This document shows, piece by piece, positions 53,904-63,156 of a DNA stretch of 64,000 nucleotides. This DNA is from JAIPDZ01 sp034522175 (lineage in GTDB: Bacteria > Desulfobacterota > DSM-4660 > Desulfatiglandales > Desulfatiglandaceae). Position 1 is the first letter of the stretch. Each line of letters starts with the position of its first letter. The notes under the pieces are model-generated. The model made no database searches and was not told the DNA's origin. It was given only the letters and a program-made list of their open reading frames with translations. Location: the NCBI GenBank assembly GCA_034522175.1, contig JAXHLQ010000001.1, positions 4,526,001-4,590,000 on the forward strand, read 5' to 3'. Position numbers and translations under genes: made by a program.

Positions 53904-55164
53904 ATGAAAAAAGGGATTTTTTTGAGACTTTTGGTACCATGTTTGGCTGTGGTTTTCCTGAACGGCGTTTTCAACCACTGCGCTGGCAAAGGAAATCAAG
54001 ATCGGCGGCATCATGGATACTACCGGTGCGACGTCTGATGTGGGCAAGGATTATGCCATCGGGATGGATGACGCCTACAAGTATATCAATTCTCAAGGAG
54101 GGGTGGACGGGTTAAAGATAAAATACAGGTGGTTTGACTACGGCTACCGGATTCCGGAGGCCATCACCAAGTATAAACTCGTAAAAAGGCTGGGGAGTGT
54201 GGTCATCATGGGATGGGGAACCGGCGACACCGAGGCTTTGTCCCCTACGGTGAACAAAGACAAGATTCCTTATGTGTCCGCATCTTATTCGGCGCATCTG
54301 ACCGATCCCAAGAAGTCACGCTACAACCTCTTTTTCTCTTCCGACTATTCCACCAATGCCAGGTCAGCCATTACCGCCTGGCATGATAAGGTATGGAAGA
54401 ACCATCCGGATAACGGCAAGAGAAAGCCCAGGTTCGCGTGCTGTTATATGTTTGCATCCCCCTATTGCTCTGCACCCATCAAGGCCATCAAGGACCAGGC
54501 CAAGCTTCTGGGATTTGAGGTCGGTCCGGACCAGGACGTTTCCCTGTTTGCCCTGGATACCAAGAGCCAGATCATGGCATTGAAGGAATTCAAGCCCGAT
54601 TTGGTGTGGCACGGCAATACCACCATGTCGGTGGCCGCCACCATCAGGGACGCCTATGGTCTGGAGCTGGGGGCGGACTGGATTGTGGACAACTGGGGGT
54701 TTGACGAAAACCTGCCCCGCCTGGCCGGCGAGGCGGCCGAAGGGGTCATGGGAGCCACGCCCTGTGCGTTCTTTGGGCAGGATGTGAAGAACATGGACAA
54801 GGTGGTCTCCGCGGCCGAGACCTACAGCCCGGGAATCCCCTTAGGCAAGCGTTTAAATCGGACGGTCCAGGCCTGGGGCGATGCCCTGATCACCTGGGAG
54901 GCCTTGAAAAGGGCCAAAAAGGCGGGCGTGGATGTGACAGACCAGAAAGCCGGCCCTGAAATCATGGTGAAAGGCTATGAGACCATGCGCAACTATGACA
55001 TTGGTCTGGGGGCCGCGCCCATCAGCTTTACGGCGACCGATCACAGACCCGCCACCGGATGCCGCATCCAGGTATGGAAAGACGGTAAATTCCAGGTGGT
55101 GGAGGATGTCAATCTCAAAAAGCGGTGGCCCGAAAAGTGGGAAAAGGAATGGTTAGGATGGTAA
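53904..55164 (+). CDS. Liv-type periplasmic substrate-binding protein, frameshifted in the signal peptide
   Basis: About 419 residues from ATG 53904 after AGGGGG. Signal peptide MKKGIFLRLLVPCLAVVFLN, continued GVSTTALA after repair, with an AlaXAla cleavage site. One surplus T in the run 53968-53971 breaks it. The mature protein begins KEIKIGGIMDTTGATSDVGK, the Peripla_BP_6 start. It should capture the substrate for LivHMGF. Confidence 0.87.
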
Positions 55165-55197
55165 TGAAGCGTACATATCACCCTTGGAGGTAGGGTC

Positions 55198-56007
55198 TTG
55201 GAGACATCAGAGGCGATATTAGAGATCAAGAATATTGAGGTGAAGTACCACGAGGTCATTTTGGTCCTCAAGGGCGTCTCCATTGAGCTGGACCGCGGGG
55301 GGATCGTGGCCCTTCTCGGCGCCAACGGCGCCGGGAAGAGCACCACCCTCAAGGCCATCTCCGGATTGCTGAAAACCGAAGACGGGGAGGTCACGGACGG
55401 CAGCATCGAATATGAGGGACGCCGGATCGACCACGACAAGGCAGCCAATATTGCCAAGGCGGGAATTGTCCAGGTCATCGAAGGCCGGAGGATTTTCGAA
55501 CATCTCACCGTGGAGGAAAATCTCAAGGTGGGGGCTCACTTACGAAAGACCGGCTCGGTAAAGGACGGCCTGGAAACGGTATACCACTATTTTCCCAGAC
55601 TGATGGAAAAACGCAATGAGGTTGCCGGGTTTGTCAGTGGTGGAGAACAACAGATGACGGTTGTGGGAAGGGCCCTGATGACCGAGCCTAAACTGGTCTT
55701 GCTGGACGAGCCTTCAATGGGCCTGGCGCCCATGCTGATTCGTGAAATCTTTAATATCATCACCAAACTCAATAAGGAGCAGAAGATATCCATTCTCCTG
55801 GTGGAACAGAACGTGAAGCTGGCCTTGAATGTGGCGCCCTACGCCTATGTCATGGAGACCGGGCGGATTGTGATGGACGATACTTCTGAAACCTTGAGCC
55901 AAAATGAGGATATTAAGGATTTCTACCTCGGCATGGGCGGAAAGGGTGAGAAAAAGAACTTTCGCGATGTAAAGCATTACAAGAGAAGAAAACGGTGGTT
56001 GTCCTGA
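55198..56007 (+). CDS. livF: Liv-type ABC transporter ATPase
   Basis: 269 residues from TTG 55198, which has TTGGAGG 6 bases upstream. Walker A LGANGAGKSTTLK, signature-type FVSGGEQQMTVVGRAL, Walker B PKLVLLDEPSMGLAP. The last 30 residues (GGKGEKKNFRDVKHYKRRK) are a basic extension beyond the usual LivF end. It completes the transporter. Confidence 0.92.
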   Translation: METSEAILEIKNIEVKYHEVILVLKGVSIELDRGGIVALLGANGAGKSTTLKAISGLLKTEDGEVTDGSIEYEGRRIDHDKAANIAKAGIVQVIEGRRIFEHLTVEENLKVGAHLRKTGSVKDGLETVYHYFPRLMEKRNEVAGFVSGGEQQMTVVGRALMTEPKLVLLDEPSMGLAPMLIREIFNIITKLNKEQKISILLVEQNVKLALNVAPYAYVMETGRIVMDDTSETLSQNEDIKDFYLGMGGKGEKKNFRDVKHYKRRKRWLS

Positions 56008-56090
56008 CAAGCATGGGGTAACCCACGGCGGATGATCTTAGACATAAATGGTTTCACGTCACGGAGCATCCGTAATCAAAAGGGAGGTCA

Positions 56091-56690
56091 ATGATGCAGA
56101 AGAAGCTGATTTTTTTGACTATATTGATATTCGGTTTGAGTATTGCGCTGGCATCTTGTGGCACGACGCAGGTCAAGCCCACTGAAAAGAATTTCGTGGC
56201 GCCGAAGATTGCGCTGGATGGTTATGAGATTCCGCAATATGATGGCTACTGGTATTTTGCAAAGAGTGTGAACCCCACCAAAGGCGAAGCGGGTGACAGA
56301 GGTGCACCGCTTCCCATGAGTTTTCTGTTTACCATCATGAACCCGAATCCGTATCCCGTTCAGTTGAATGGGGTCCGATTCAGTGTGGTATTTGATAAGC
56401 ACTTCAACGTGGTGACGTACAACAATCAGGATACCATATGGATTCCTGCTGGCAAAACCAGCGATGTAAGGGCGACGACACTGATCACCGCGCGTTCGGC
56501 CCTGTTAAGCCTGCTGGTGACCGGTGGCTTTAAACTGAAAGAAAAGGGCTGGAGCCCATGGGATGCCCTGGAACGATGGTGGAAGGGTGTTCCGGATTAC
56601 TCCGTGCCGGTGGATGTGGCTGAAGCGACCTTCACCTTTTCCGCCAATGGCGTAACCAAGGTGTATCCTTTTGAAGTGACATCCAAATAA
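56091..56690 (+). CDS. Lipoprotein, LEA/WHy-like domain
   Basis: 199 residues. Signal peptide MMQKKLIFLTILIFGLSIAL with lipobox LASC. The mature part reads MSFLFTIMNPNPYPVQLNGV and later VDVAEATFTFSANG, which resembles the water-stress/LEA-14 beta fold. Likely anchored in the envelope. It lies between livF and a second ligase gene and may belong to the same unit; role unknown. Confidence 0.65.
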   Translation: MMQKKLIFLTILIFGLSIALASCGTTQVKPTEKNFVAPKIALDGYEIPQYDGYWYFAKSVNPTKGEAGDRGAPLPMSFLFTIMNPNPYPVQLNGVRFSVVFDKHFNVVTYNNQDTIWIPAGKTSDVRATTLITARSALLSLLVTGGFKLKEKGWSPWDALERWWKGVPDYSVPVDVAEATFTFSANGVTKVYPFEVTSK

Positions 56691-56709
56691 ACGCCTTTGA
56701 ACCGCATGA

Positions 56710-56745
56710 CCCTTTGCCGCCATTGTGTGGCAAAGGGTCTATTCT
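56710..56745 (+). terminator. Hairpin after the lipoprotein gene
   Basis: CCCTTTGCC (56710-56718) and GGCAAAGGG (56729-56737) form a 9-base-pair stem, followed by TCTATTCTTT. It lies 24 bases before the next ATG, so it could act as a terminator or attenuator. Confidence 0.5.
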
Positions 56746-56760
56746 TTGAAAGGGACGGCT

Positions 56761-58284
56761 ATGGGACTTTATGACTTTACTTTCTATGACCTTATCAACC
56801 GCAATGCATCCACCTACGGCAATAAGACCGCATGGGTGGAGGTCGATGATGATCGCCGTCTGACCTTTACTGCGTACAAGGAGAAAGCGGATCGCCTCGC
56901 TTGCGGGTTGCAGAAATCGGGCGTTCAGAAGGGGGACCGGATCGGTGTGGTGGGGAAAAACAGTCTCGAATTTTTTCTCCTTTACGGCGCGGCCGCAGCC
57001 CTCGGCGCCATCGTATTACCCATCAACTGGCGGCTCTCTGTCGAGGAGATGGTCTATAATCTGAATGACGGCATGCCCAAAATCCTTTTTGCGGATAAGG
57101 AGTTTCAAGAGGGTATTCAGGGGGCCAGAAAAGAACTCTCCACAGTGGAGGCATATTTTGACCTGGGACCTGCGGGCGGCGATTTCTCGGACTTTTCCTC
57201 ACTGTTGGAGAAGGGCGAAACCCCTGACCTAGTCGATGTGGCCACCGATGAGGGATTTGTGATCATTCACACGGCTGCAGTGGCCGGCAGGCCCAGAGGA
57301 GCACTACTAAGTCACGGAAACGTGCTTTGCGCGGATATGCACCTGGATTATCACTGTCAGGTCACATCGGATGATGTTCACCTCAATATTCTTCCCCTGT
57401 TTCATGTGGGCGGGCTGTTTATGGCCACCGCAACCTTTCATGTGGGCGCCACCAACCTGAATGTGAGGAAATTCGATGCGGAAAAGGCCGTATCGCTCAT
57501 CGCAGAAAAAGGAGCTTCAATCCTGATTGAATTCCCGCCCATCCTCTCGTCCATTCTGGAAGCACACGAAAAGACCGGTACTGACATCAGTGGTCTCAGG
57601 GCCGTGGCAGGACTGGAATCATCCGAGACCATTGAAAAATATCAAGAACTCACCGGCGGGACCTTTTATGTCCTTTACGGCCAGACCGAGACCTCTTGCC
57701 TGGCCACATTCGGGGCCTACAATGACCAACCCGGTTCAGCCGGCAGACCCCTCCCCCTGGCGGATGTCCGGCTCGTGGATGCCTACGATCGCGAGGTGCC
57801 TGTGGGGCAGGTGGGCGAAATCATCGTGAAGGGGCCCATGGTCTTCAAGGGATACTGGAATCTCCCCGAAGACAACGCCTATGCCTTTCGAGAGGGATGG
57901 CATCACACGGGTGATCAGGGCCGGTTTGATGAGGAAGGATTTTTATGGTACGCGGGCCGAATGGCGGAAAAGGAACTCATCAAGCCGGGGGGAGAAAACG
58001 TCTATCCGGCAGAGGTTGAAAAGGTCATCCTTGAGCATCCGAAGATCGAGGCTACCGTGGTGATTGGGGTTCCGGACCCCAAATGGAAAGAGGGTATCAA
58101 GGCGGTTTGTAAGCTTATGGAAGGCGAAACGCTGTCGCCCCGGGAACTGATTGACTTTGTGGGGGAACGGATTGCCCGTTACAAAAAGCCGCAGTATGTC
58201 GAATTCGTGGCGGATCTTCCCTTTCTCGAAGACGGCTCACCCGATCGTGTCAAAGTGAAGGAATTGTATGGGGATGAGCAGTAA
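56761..58284 (+). CDS. AMP-binding acyl-CoA synthetase-like protein with atypical motifs
   Basis: 507 residues from ATG 56761 (AAAGGGA upstream). ANL-family fold: YGQTETSCLA, WHHTGDQGRFDEEG, ELIKPGGENVYPAEVE and the C-terminal hinge region are intact. The P-loop is changed: IIHTAAVAGRPRGALLSH in place of YTSGTTGxPKG. The C-terminal segment reads FLEDGSPDRVKVK where GK (catalytic Lys) is expected. Adenylation may therefore be altered or weak. The lipoprotein and Liv genes upstream suggest a linked substrate. Confidence 0.85.
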   Translation: MGLYDFTFYDLINRNASTYGNKTAWVEVDDDRRLTFTAYKEKADRLACGLQKSGVQKGDRIGVVGKNSLEFFLLYGAAAALGAIVLPINWRLSVEEMVYNLNDGMPKILFADKEFQEGIQGARKELSTVEAYFDLGPAGGDFSDFSSLLEKGETPDLVDVATDEGFVIIHTAAVAGRPRGALLSHGNVLCADMHLDYHCQVTSDDVHLNILPLFHVGGLFMATATFHVGATNLNVRKFDAEKAVSLIAEKGASILIEFPPILSSILEAHEKTGTDISGLRAVAGLESSETIEKYQELTGGTFYVLYGQTETSCLATFGAYNDQPGSAGRPLPLADVRLVDAYDREVPVGQVGEIIVKGPMVFKGYWNLPEDNAYAFREGWHHTGDQGRFDEEGFLWYAGRMAEKELIKPGGENVYPAEVEKVILEHPKIEATVVIGVPDPKWKEGIKAVCKLMEGETLSPRELIDFVGERIARYKKPQYVEFVADLPFLEDGSPDRVKVKELYGDEQ

Positions 58285-58314
58285 GCAAAAACCGTTATTT
58301 TCATATGCGGTATC

Positions 58315-58348
58315 AAAGCCCTGCTTGAAAAGGCAGGGCTTTTTCTTT
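58315..58348 (+). terminator. Intrinsic terminator after the ligase gene
   Basis: AAAGCCCTGC (58315-58324) and GCAGGGCTTT (58333-58342) form a perfect 10-base-pair stem followed by a T-rich run (TTCTTT). Confidence 0.85.
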
Positions 58349-58383
58349 ACAATGATTCCATGGGGCGGTAATTTGGAGTTCAT

Positions 58384-58773
58384 GTGCGTATGGAATGGGG
58401 GCGTATTCGTTTTCTGAAGATACCGCTGATGATGGTGTGCGCGATCATCGGCGTCGGTGCGTGGTTATGGTTTGGGGACGGTGGTTTTGTCCGCCTTTAC
58501 CGAACCGAGTCGGAGCGGCAGGCCTGTATCGAACGTATTAAGGCCCTAGCCCAGGAAAACCAGGCGCTTATGGATGAGATCCATCGCCTGCGGACCGACA
58601 TGGCCTATGTGGAGTCCGTGGCACGCAGGCAACTCGACCTGATCAAAAAAAATGAGGTGATTTATCGGTTTGATGCGCCAGTCGGTGAGGGCGCCGTTGA
58701 GGAAACCCGATCCGAGCCCGGGGGCATGGGAAATGGCAGCCCTTCATCAAACGCCGGAGGACCCACCCGATGA
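58384..58773 (+). CDS. FtsB/DivIC-type septum formation initiator
   Basis: 129 residues from GTG 58384 (GGAG about 7 bases upstream). One membrane helix (about 14-34), then a coiled coil (RIKALAQENQALMDEIHRLR), and YVESVARRQLDLIKKNEVIYRF, the FtsB-like tail. Bitopic divisome protein linking FtsL and FtsQ. A Gly/Ser-rich C-terminal extension (GGMGNGSPSSNAGG) is unusual. It overlaps the next gene by ATGA. Confidence 0.8.
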   Translation: MRMEWGRIRFLKIPLMMVCAIIGVGAWLWFGDGGFVRLYRTESERQACIERIKALAQENQALMDEIHRLRTDMAYVESVARRQLDLIKKNEVIYRFDAPVGEGAVEETRSEPGGMGNGSPSSNAGGPTR

Positions 58774-59473
58774 AGAACACAAACGATATCTATTCTGCGA
58801 TCCTGGAGTGCGAACCCTCAGGTAACACCGTTGTTTTCGTGCTTGGCAAAATGAGGGCCCAAGGCCGTTCAAACGAGGCCATGAGGCAATGCACGCGGTT
58901 TCTTAGGCAGTATCCCCATAATGCGCCCCTGGGGCGTCTGATGGTGGAATTGTATCTTGAGAATGGATTTATCGGGCTCGCCGAGGATGAATTAAAGAAG
59001 CTGACCGTATCCATAGATGAACTTGTTTTACCCTATAAGGCGATGGCTGAGCACCTCGCCGCAAGAGGCAACTGGGCGGAAGCCGAACAGCATCTTAGAT
59101 ATTACCTGGCACATCAGTCCGGGACACTGAGGCTTCGGCGCTCTTGGAAAAAGCAGAGGGATATACCAAACCCTCCCCGGAAACGGAAGGTCCAGCGCCC
59201 GTGGACTTTGCAACACCGACCATCGCCGAACTCTATTATGAACAGGGAGAGATTGATGCGGCCATTGCCACATATGAACGGGTGCTGGCGGACAATCCCG
59301 AGCACCCGGACGCTGCACGTCGCCTGGCGGAATTGAGGGGGACTTCTCAGGAAGAAAAAACAGCGATTGACACGGAAAGCCCTCCGGATGATATGAACAA
59401 GATCTTGATGGATATCTTGAAAAGATGGCTCCCGAAAATTCGAGACATAAACCATGCCCACCCAACCCCCTGA
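58770..59473 (+). CDS. TPR-repeat protein, frameshifted
   Basis: About 234 residues after repair. TPR-like helices: SNEAMRQCTRFLRQYPHNAP, RGNWAEAEQHLRYY and GEIDAAIATYERVLADNPEH. No signal peptide. One base is missing in the G run 59119-59121; repair gives QSGDTEASALLEKAEG. Coupled to the ftsB-like gene by ATGA and overlapping the next gene by 20 bases. A scaffold role is likely; partner unknown. Confidence 0.7.
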
Positions 59474-60503
59474 TTTTCATTTCTTGGCGACGGGCATCGG
59501 CAGTGTGCCGTTTACCGACATCGACGATACCTGCCGGCAGATAATCGATCTTTTCCCCCTCAGTCCTTTCTGGCCACAGTTCGTCAAGCGCAGTCTGCTT
59601 GAGGACATGAGCATCCAGTTCAGCGAGGGGTTACCGCTTATCGAGATCGATGAAAACGCACGGTCGCTAACGATATCTCATACCCGGGAGCGGGAAGCCG
59701 CCCTCGCGGATTTCTACGAGCGATTTCTTTCCCAGGACACGGATCACTTTAAGATGACGCCCCGATTTGCCGCCGGCCTGTTCGCTTTGATTGCACACGT
59801 CAAGGAGAGCGGCAAGGTTATCGGTCCCTATATCAAAGGGCATATTGTCGGCCCTGTGACCTTTACAGCGGGGATACGGGGGCTGGACGGTAAACCGATT
59901 CTTCATGATACGGAATTGTCAGAGGCCATGGCCAACGGACTGGCCATCAAAGCCCTCTGGCAGGCCGAGACCCTGGGAGCATCCGGTTTACAGCCGATTA
60001 TCTTTTTTGATGAACCTTATCTGTCCGGTTTCGGCTCGGCTTTTTCCCCGGTTGGTCGCAGCGAGGTGGTGGATTTATTAAGGATTCCGATGGATTATGT
60101 GCGGATGCATTCGAATGCGCTGATCGGTATTCACTGTTGCGGCAACACCGACTGGTCTATGATCCTTGAGGCCGGACCCGATATTGTGAATTTCGATGCT
60201 TTTGATTTTATGGATCACTTTCTCCTCTACCCTGATGATATTAAGGCCTTTGTCACAAAGGGCGGAAGTATTGCCTGGGGCATTGCACCCACGGCCGGTT
60301 TCCGTGGCGATGAAACGGTGACGCAACTCTGTGAGATACTGGAACGTGGGCTCGACATCCTTGAGGAAACAGGACTCCCAGGGCGGCTTCTATCGGAACG
60401 ATCGATCCTCACCCCGTCGTGCGGCATGGGGACGATGTCATGCGAATCAGCCAAATCCGTGATGAATCTGCTCGCCTCTACATCGAGTAAACTTGATACG
60501 TAA
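59454..60503 (+). CDS. MetE-core/UROD-fold methyltransferase-like protein
   Basis: 349 residues of the methionine-synthase barrel: ATGIGSVPFTDIDDT, KGHIVGPVTFT, FFDEPYLSGFGS, GIHCCGNTDW (His-Cys zinc ligands) and LTPSCGMGTMS (Cys ligand). It lacks the MetE N-terminal domain, so it looks like a core-MetE protein. Such proteins may take methyl groups from a corrinoid protein rather than from methyl-folate glutamate. A methionine synthase role is likely, but other zinc/thiol methyltransferases are possible. Confidence 0.7.
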   Translation: MPTQPPDFHFLATGIGSVPFTDIDDTCRQIIDLFPLSPFWPQFVKRSLLEDMSIQFSEGLPLIEIDENARSLTISHTREREAALADFYERFLSQDTDHFKMTPRFAAGLFALIAHVKESGKVIGPYIKGHIVGPVTFTAGIRGLDGKPILHDTELSEAMANGLAIKALWQAETLGASGLQPIIFFDEPYLSGFGSAFSPVGRSEVVDLLRIPMDYVRMHSNALIGIHCCGNTDWSMILEAGPDIVNFDAFDFMDHFLLYPDDIKAFVTKGGSIAWGIAPTAGFRGDETVTQLCEILERGLDILEETGLPGRLLSERSILTPSCGMGTMSCESAKSVMNLLASTSSKLDT

Positions 60504-60823
60504 AAGACATCATATAAAGTTCTGCTTTATACCCAATGGGGTGCCCCTCAATGGCTTGCAGTGAAGAAGTCCTTGACAACGCCCTCCATATCATATATGC
60601 CATTTCATGTTTGTTTAAACGAAAACACTTTCCTCCTTCTCCCAATACCAGGTTCGCCTCACTTTGGGTTGGAGGCGATAGGATAATTGAATAAGCGTCA
60701 GGCGAGTTCACACCACGAGAGAGACGATCCATGAAGCGGTTCACAGTTTTTATAAACATATCGGGTTGATCAACGAGGGGCACGCATTTTAAATCAATAT
60801 TTTGCAATGAGGGAGGAAAGCGT
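60504..60823. other. Intergenic region upstream of the HU gene
   Basis: 320 bases. The HU promoter candidate is listed separately. A minus-strand reading frame spans the region (60478-60948) but shows no recognised domain and overlaps conserved genes at both ends; I treat it as non-coding. Confidence 0.5.
60573..60601 (+). promoter_or_regulatory. Candidate promoter for the HU gene
   Basis: TTGACA (60573-60578) with TATATG after 15 bases (60594-60599) or TATGCC after 17 bases (60596-60601). Confidence 0.45.
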
Positions 60824-61090
60824 ATGAACAAGGGAGAATTGGTCAATGAGGTGGCAAAGGTCGTGAGTTCAAAAAAGGAAGCCCAGGCCGCAGTCGATTG
60901 CGTGTTGGACACCATTACAGACGCCTTAAAAAAGGATGAAAAAGTCACCCTGGTCGGATTTGGTACCTTTAAAGTGGATCAGAGAAGCGCAAGGACAGGG
61001 ATCAATCCGCAGACCCGGGAAACCATGCACATAGCGGCCAAAAAGGTGCCCAAATTCGTGCCGGGCCAGGCCCTGAAGGATGCGGTCTAA
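60824..61090 (+). CDS. HU-family DNA-binding protein
   Basis: 88 residues: MNKGELVNEVAKVVSSKKEA, KVTLVGFGTFKVDQRSARTG and NPQTRETMHIAAKKVPKF with the intercalating Pro. Start preceded by GGGAGGAAAGC. A nucleoid-associated dimer that bends DNA. A second HU/IHF-family gene is ihfA at 36893. Confidence 0.95.
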   Translation: MNKGELVNEVAKVVSSKKEAQAAVDCVLDTITDALKKDEKVTLVGFGTFKVDQRSARTGINPQTRETMHIAAKKVPKFVPGQALKDAV

Positions 61091-61118
61091 GGCTCGTACT
61101 GAATGATTTGATTTTGAC

Positions 61119-61160
61119 GCCCTCACCATGACGCTGTACCGATTCGGTGGGGGCTTTTTT
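61119..61160 (+). terminator. Intrinsic terminator after the HU gene
   Basis: GCCCTCACC (61119-61127) pairs with GGTGGGGGC (61146-61154, one G-U pair), then TTTTTT. Confidence 0.85.
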
Positions 61161-61268
61161 ATCGCCATTTCAACAGCCTTAATTTGCAGTTTATCCTTGG
61201 ATCGTCACTCGTGATTGACTGATTTTGCACGTCTTTTGAGACCGATCTCTGCATAAAGGAGCAAATCC

Positions 61269-62030
61269 ATGAAACTTGCTGTCAGTGGCAAAGGCGGGGT
61301 GGGCAAGACGACGTTTTCTTCTTTTCTGATTCGTGCGCTCGCGGATGAAGGCGTGAAAGTGCTGGCCATCGATGCGGACCCGGATGCCAATCTGGCCCAG
61401 GCTCTTGGCGTGAAAGATGCGGATGATATTGTTCCCATCTCCAACATGAAGGAACTCATTGAGGAGCGTACCGAGGCAAAGGTGGGCACCATGGGCTCGT
61501 TTTTCAAGTTAAATCCCAAGGTGAGCGATCTCCCGGAAAAACTCTCTGTCGAGGTGGACGGAATCAGGGTAATGGTCATGGGGGGGGTCAAGAAGGGCGG
61601 GGCCGGCTGCATATGCCCTGAGAGCACCTTGTTGAAACGCCTCGTGGGGCATATCGTCCTTGCCAGGGACGAGGCCGTGATTCTGGACATGGAGGCAGGC
61701 CTCGAACATCTCGGCAGAGGAACAGCCATGAATGTGGATCGGCTGATCGTGGTGGTCGAACCTGGAAGGCGGAGTATCGAAACCGCCCACCAGATCCGCC
61801 GCCTGGCGGGTGACATGGGACTCAAGAACATCAGTCTCGTGGGAAATAAGATCAGGGCCGACACGGACAGGGAATTTCTCTTGAATCACATGGGGGATTT
61901 CGACTTTCTCGGATTTCTTCCCTACCGGGACGAAATCATCGAGGCCGATCTAAACGGCCGTCCGCCCTTTGAAAAAGATAAGACCGGCCTTTCGGCCGTG
62001 AAGGAAATGCTCAAAAAATTGAAAGCATAA
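61269..62030 (+). CDS. CooC/AcsF-type nickel-insertion ATPase
   Basis: 253 residues. Deviant Walker A SGKGGVGKTT (6-15), switch AIDADPDANLAQ, and the CXC motif GCICPEST with Cys114 and Cys116, the metal-binding pair of CooC proteins. This family matures CO dehydrogenase/acetyl-CoA synthase. No cdh or acs genes lie in the window. ATG follows AAAGGAG. Confidence 0.85.
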   Translation: MKLAVSGKGGVGKTTFSSFLIRALADEGVKVLAIDADPDANLAQALGVKDADDIVPISNMKELIEERTEAKVGTMGSFFKLNPKVSDLPEKLSVEVDGIRVMVMGGVKKGGAGCICPESTLLKRLVGHIVLARDEAVILDMEAGLEHLGRGTAMNVDRLIVVVEPGRRSIETAHQIRRLAGDMGLKNISLVGNKIRADTDREFLLNHMGDFDFLGFLPYRDEIIEADLNGRPPFEKDKTGLSAVKEMLKKLKA

Positions 62031-62043
62031 AGGAGACACCCCA

Positions 62044-63129
62044 ATGGCAAAACGCATATACAATTTTAATGCCGGTCCGGCTGCCTTACCCATCGAGGTA
62101 CTGGAGGAAATTCAATCCGAACTGCTCGATTTCAAAGGGTCGGGAATGTCCATTCTGGAAGTGAGCCATCGATCCAAGTGGTTCGATGACGTGATCAACA
62201 GCGCGGCCGAAAGGACGAAAAGACTTCTGAAACTAAGCGATGATTTCGAGGTGCTCTTCATCCAGGGCGGGGCCAGCCTTCAGTTCTGCATGATTCCCAT
62301 GAACCTCGGTGGGGAGGGAAAACCCGTCGATTACATTAACACTGGAACGTGGTCCACCAAGGCCATTAAAGAGGCGGAGATTCAGGGCAAAGCGGTTCAC
62401 GTTATTGCATCCTCCGAAGACCAGGGCTTTTCCTATATCCCGGATGGATTTACCGTTGACGCCGATGCGGCTTATCTTCATTTCACTTCCAACAACACCA
62501 TCAAGGGGACCCAGTGGGCCCGGTTCCCGGATACACAAGGGGTCCCCCTGGTATGTGATATGTCATCCGATATCATGAGCCGGCCCTTTGATGCGCAACC
62601 CTTCGGTCTCATTTACGCCGGCGCGCAGAAAAACATCGGTCCATCGGGAACGGCAATGGTGATCATTCGTAAGGACATGCTGGAGCGGACCCCGGATCAT
62701 CTGCCCACCATGCTCAAATATACCACCTTCGCCGGCAAGAACTCCATGTTCAACACACCGGCCTGTATGGTTATCTATACCATCGAGCTCGTCCTCAAAT
62801 GGCTCGAAGAGACGATCGGCGGCCTGGATGAAATGGCGGCCATCAACAGGGAAAAAGGGACCATCCTTTACGATTTCATTGATCAGTCTTCATTTTACAA
62901 GGGAACCACGGCACCCGACAGCCGGTCCCTCATGAATGTGACCTTCAGGCTCCCCGAAGAGGCATTGGAAAAAGCATTCGTGTCCGAGGCGCTGGAAGCG
63001 GGGTTCGGGGGTCTGAAAGGCCATCGCTCCGTGGGTGGCTGCAGGGCGTCCATTTACAATGCCACAGGAGTTGAGGCGGTGAAGGCGCTGGTGGCATTCA
63101 TGACTGAATTTGAAAAGAAAAACGGGTGA
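62044..63129 (+). CDS. serC: Phosphoserine aminotransferase
   Basis: 361 residues. Starts IYNFNAGPAALP; PLP Lys196 in YAGAQKNIGPSGTAMV; conserved SHRSKWFDDV. Converts 3-phosphohydroxypyruvate to phosphoserine, also used in pyridoxal synthesis. ATG preceded by AAAGGAG. 13 bases after the cooC-like gene. Confidence 0.95.
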   Translation: MAKRIYNFNAGPAALPIEVLEEIQSELLDFKGSGMSILEVSHRSKWFDDVINSAAERTKRLLKLSDDFEVLFIQGGASLQFCMIPMNLGGEGKPVDYINTGTWSTKAIKEAEIQGKAVHVIASSEDQGFSYIPDGFTVDADAAYLHFTSNNTIKGTQWARFPDTQGVPLVCDMSSDIMSRPFDAQPFGLIYAGAQKNIGPSGTAMVIIRKDMLERTPDHLPTMLKYTTFAGKNSMFNTPACMVIYTIELVLKWLEETIGGLDEMAAINREKGTILYDFIDQSSFYKGTTAPDSRSLMNVTFRLPEEALEKAFVSEALEAGFGGLKGHRSVGGCRASIYNATGVEAVKALVAFMTEFEKKNG

Positions 63130-63156
63130 TCCCATGGGACACTGCGAGGCGTCCAC

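Noticed and set aside
60478..60948. 156-codon minus-strand reading frame between the MetE-like and HU genes
   Set aside because: No recognisable domain, overlaps conserved genes at both ends and runs antisense to the HU ribosome site.
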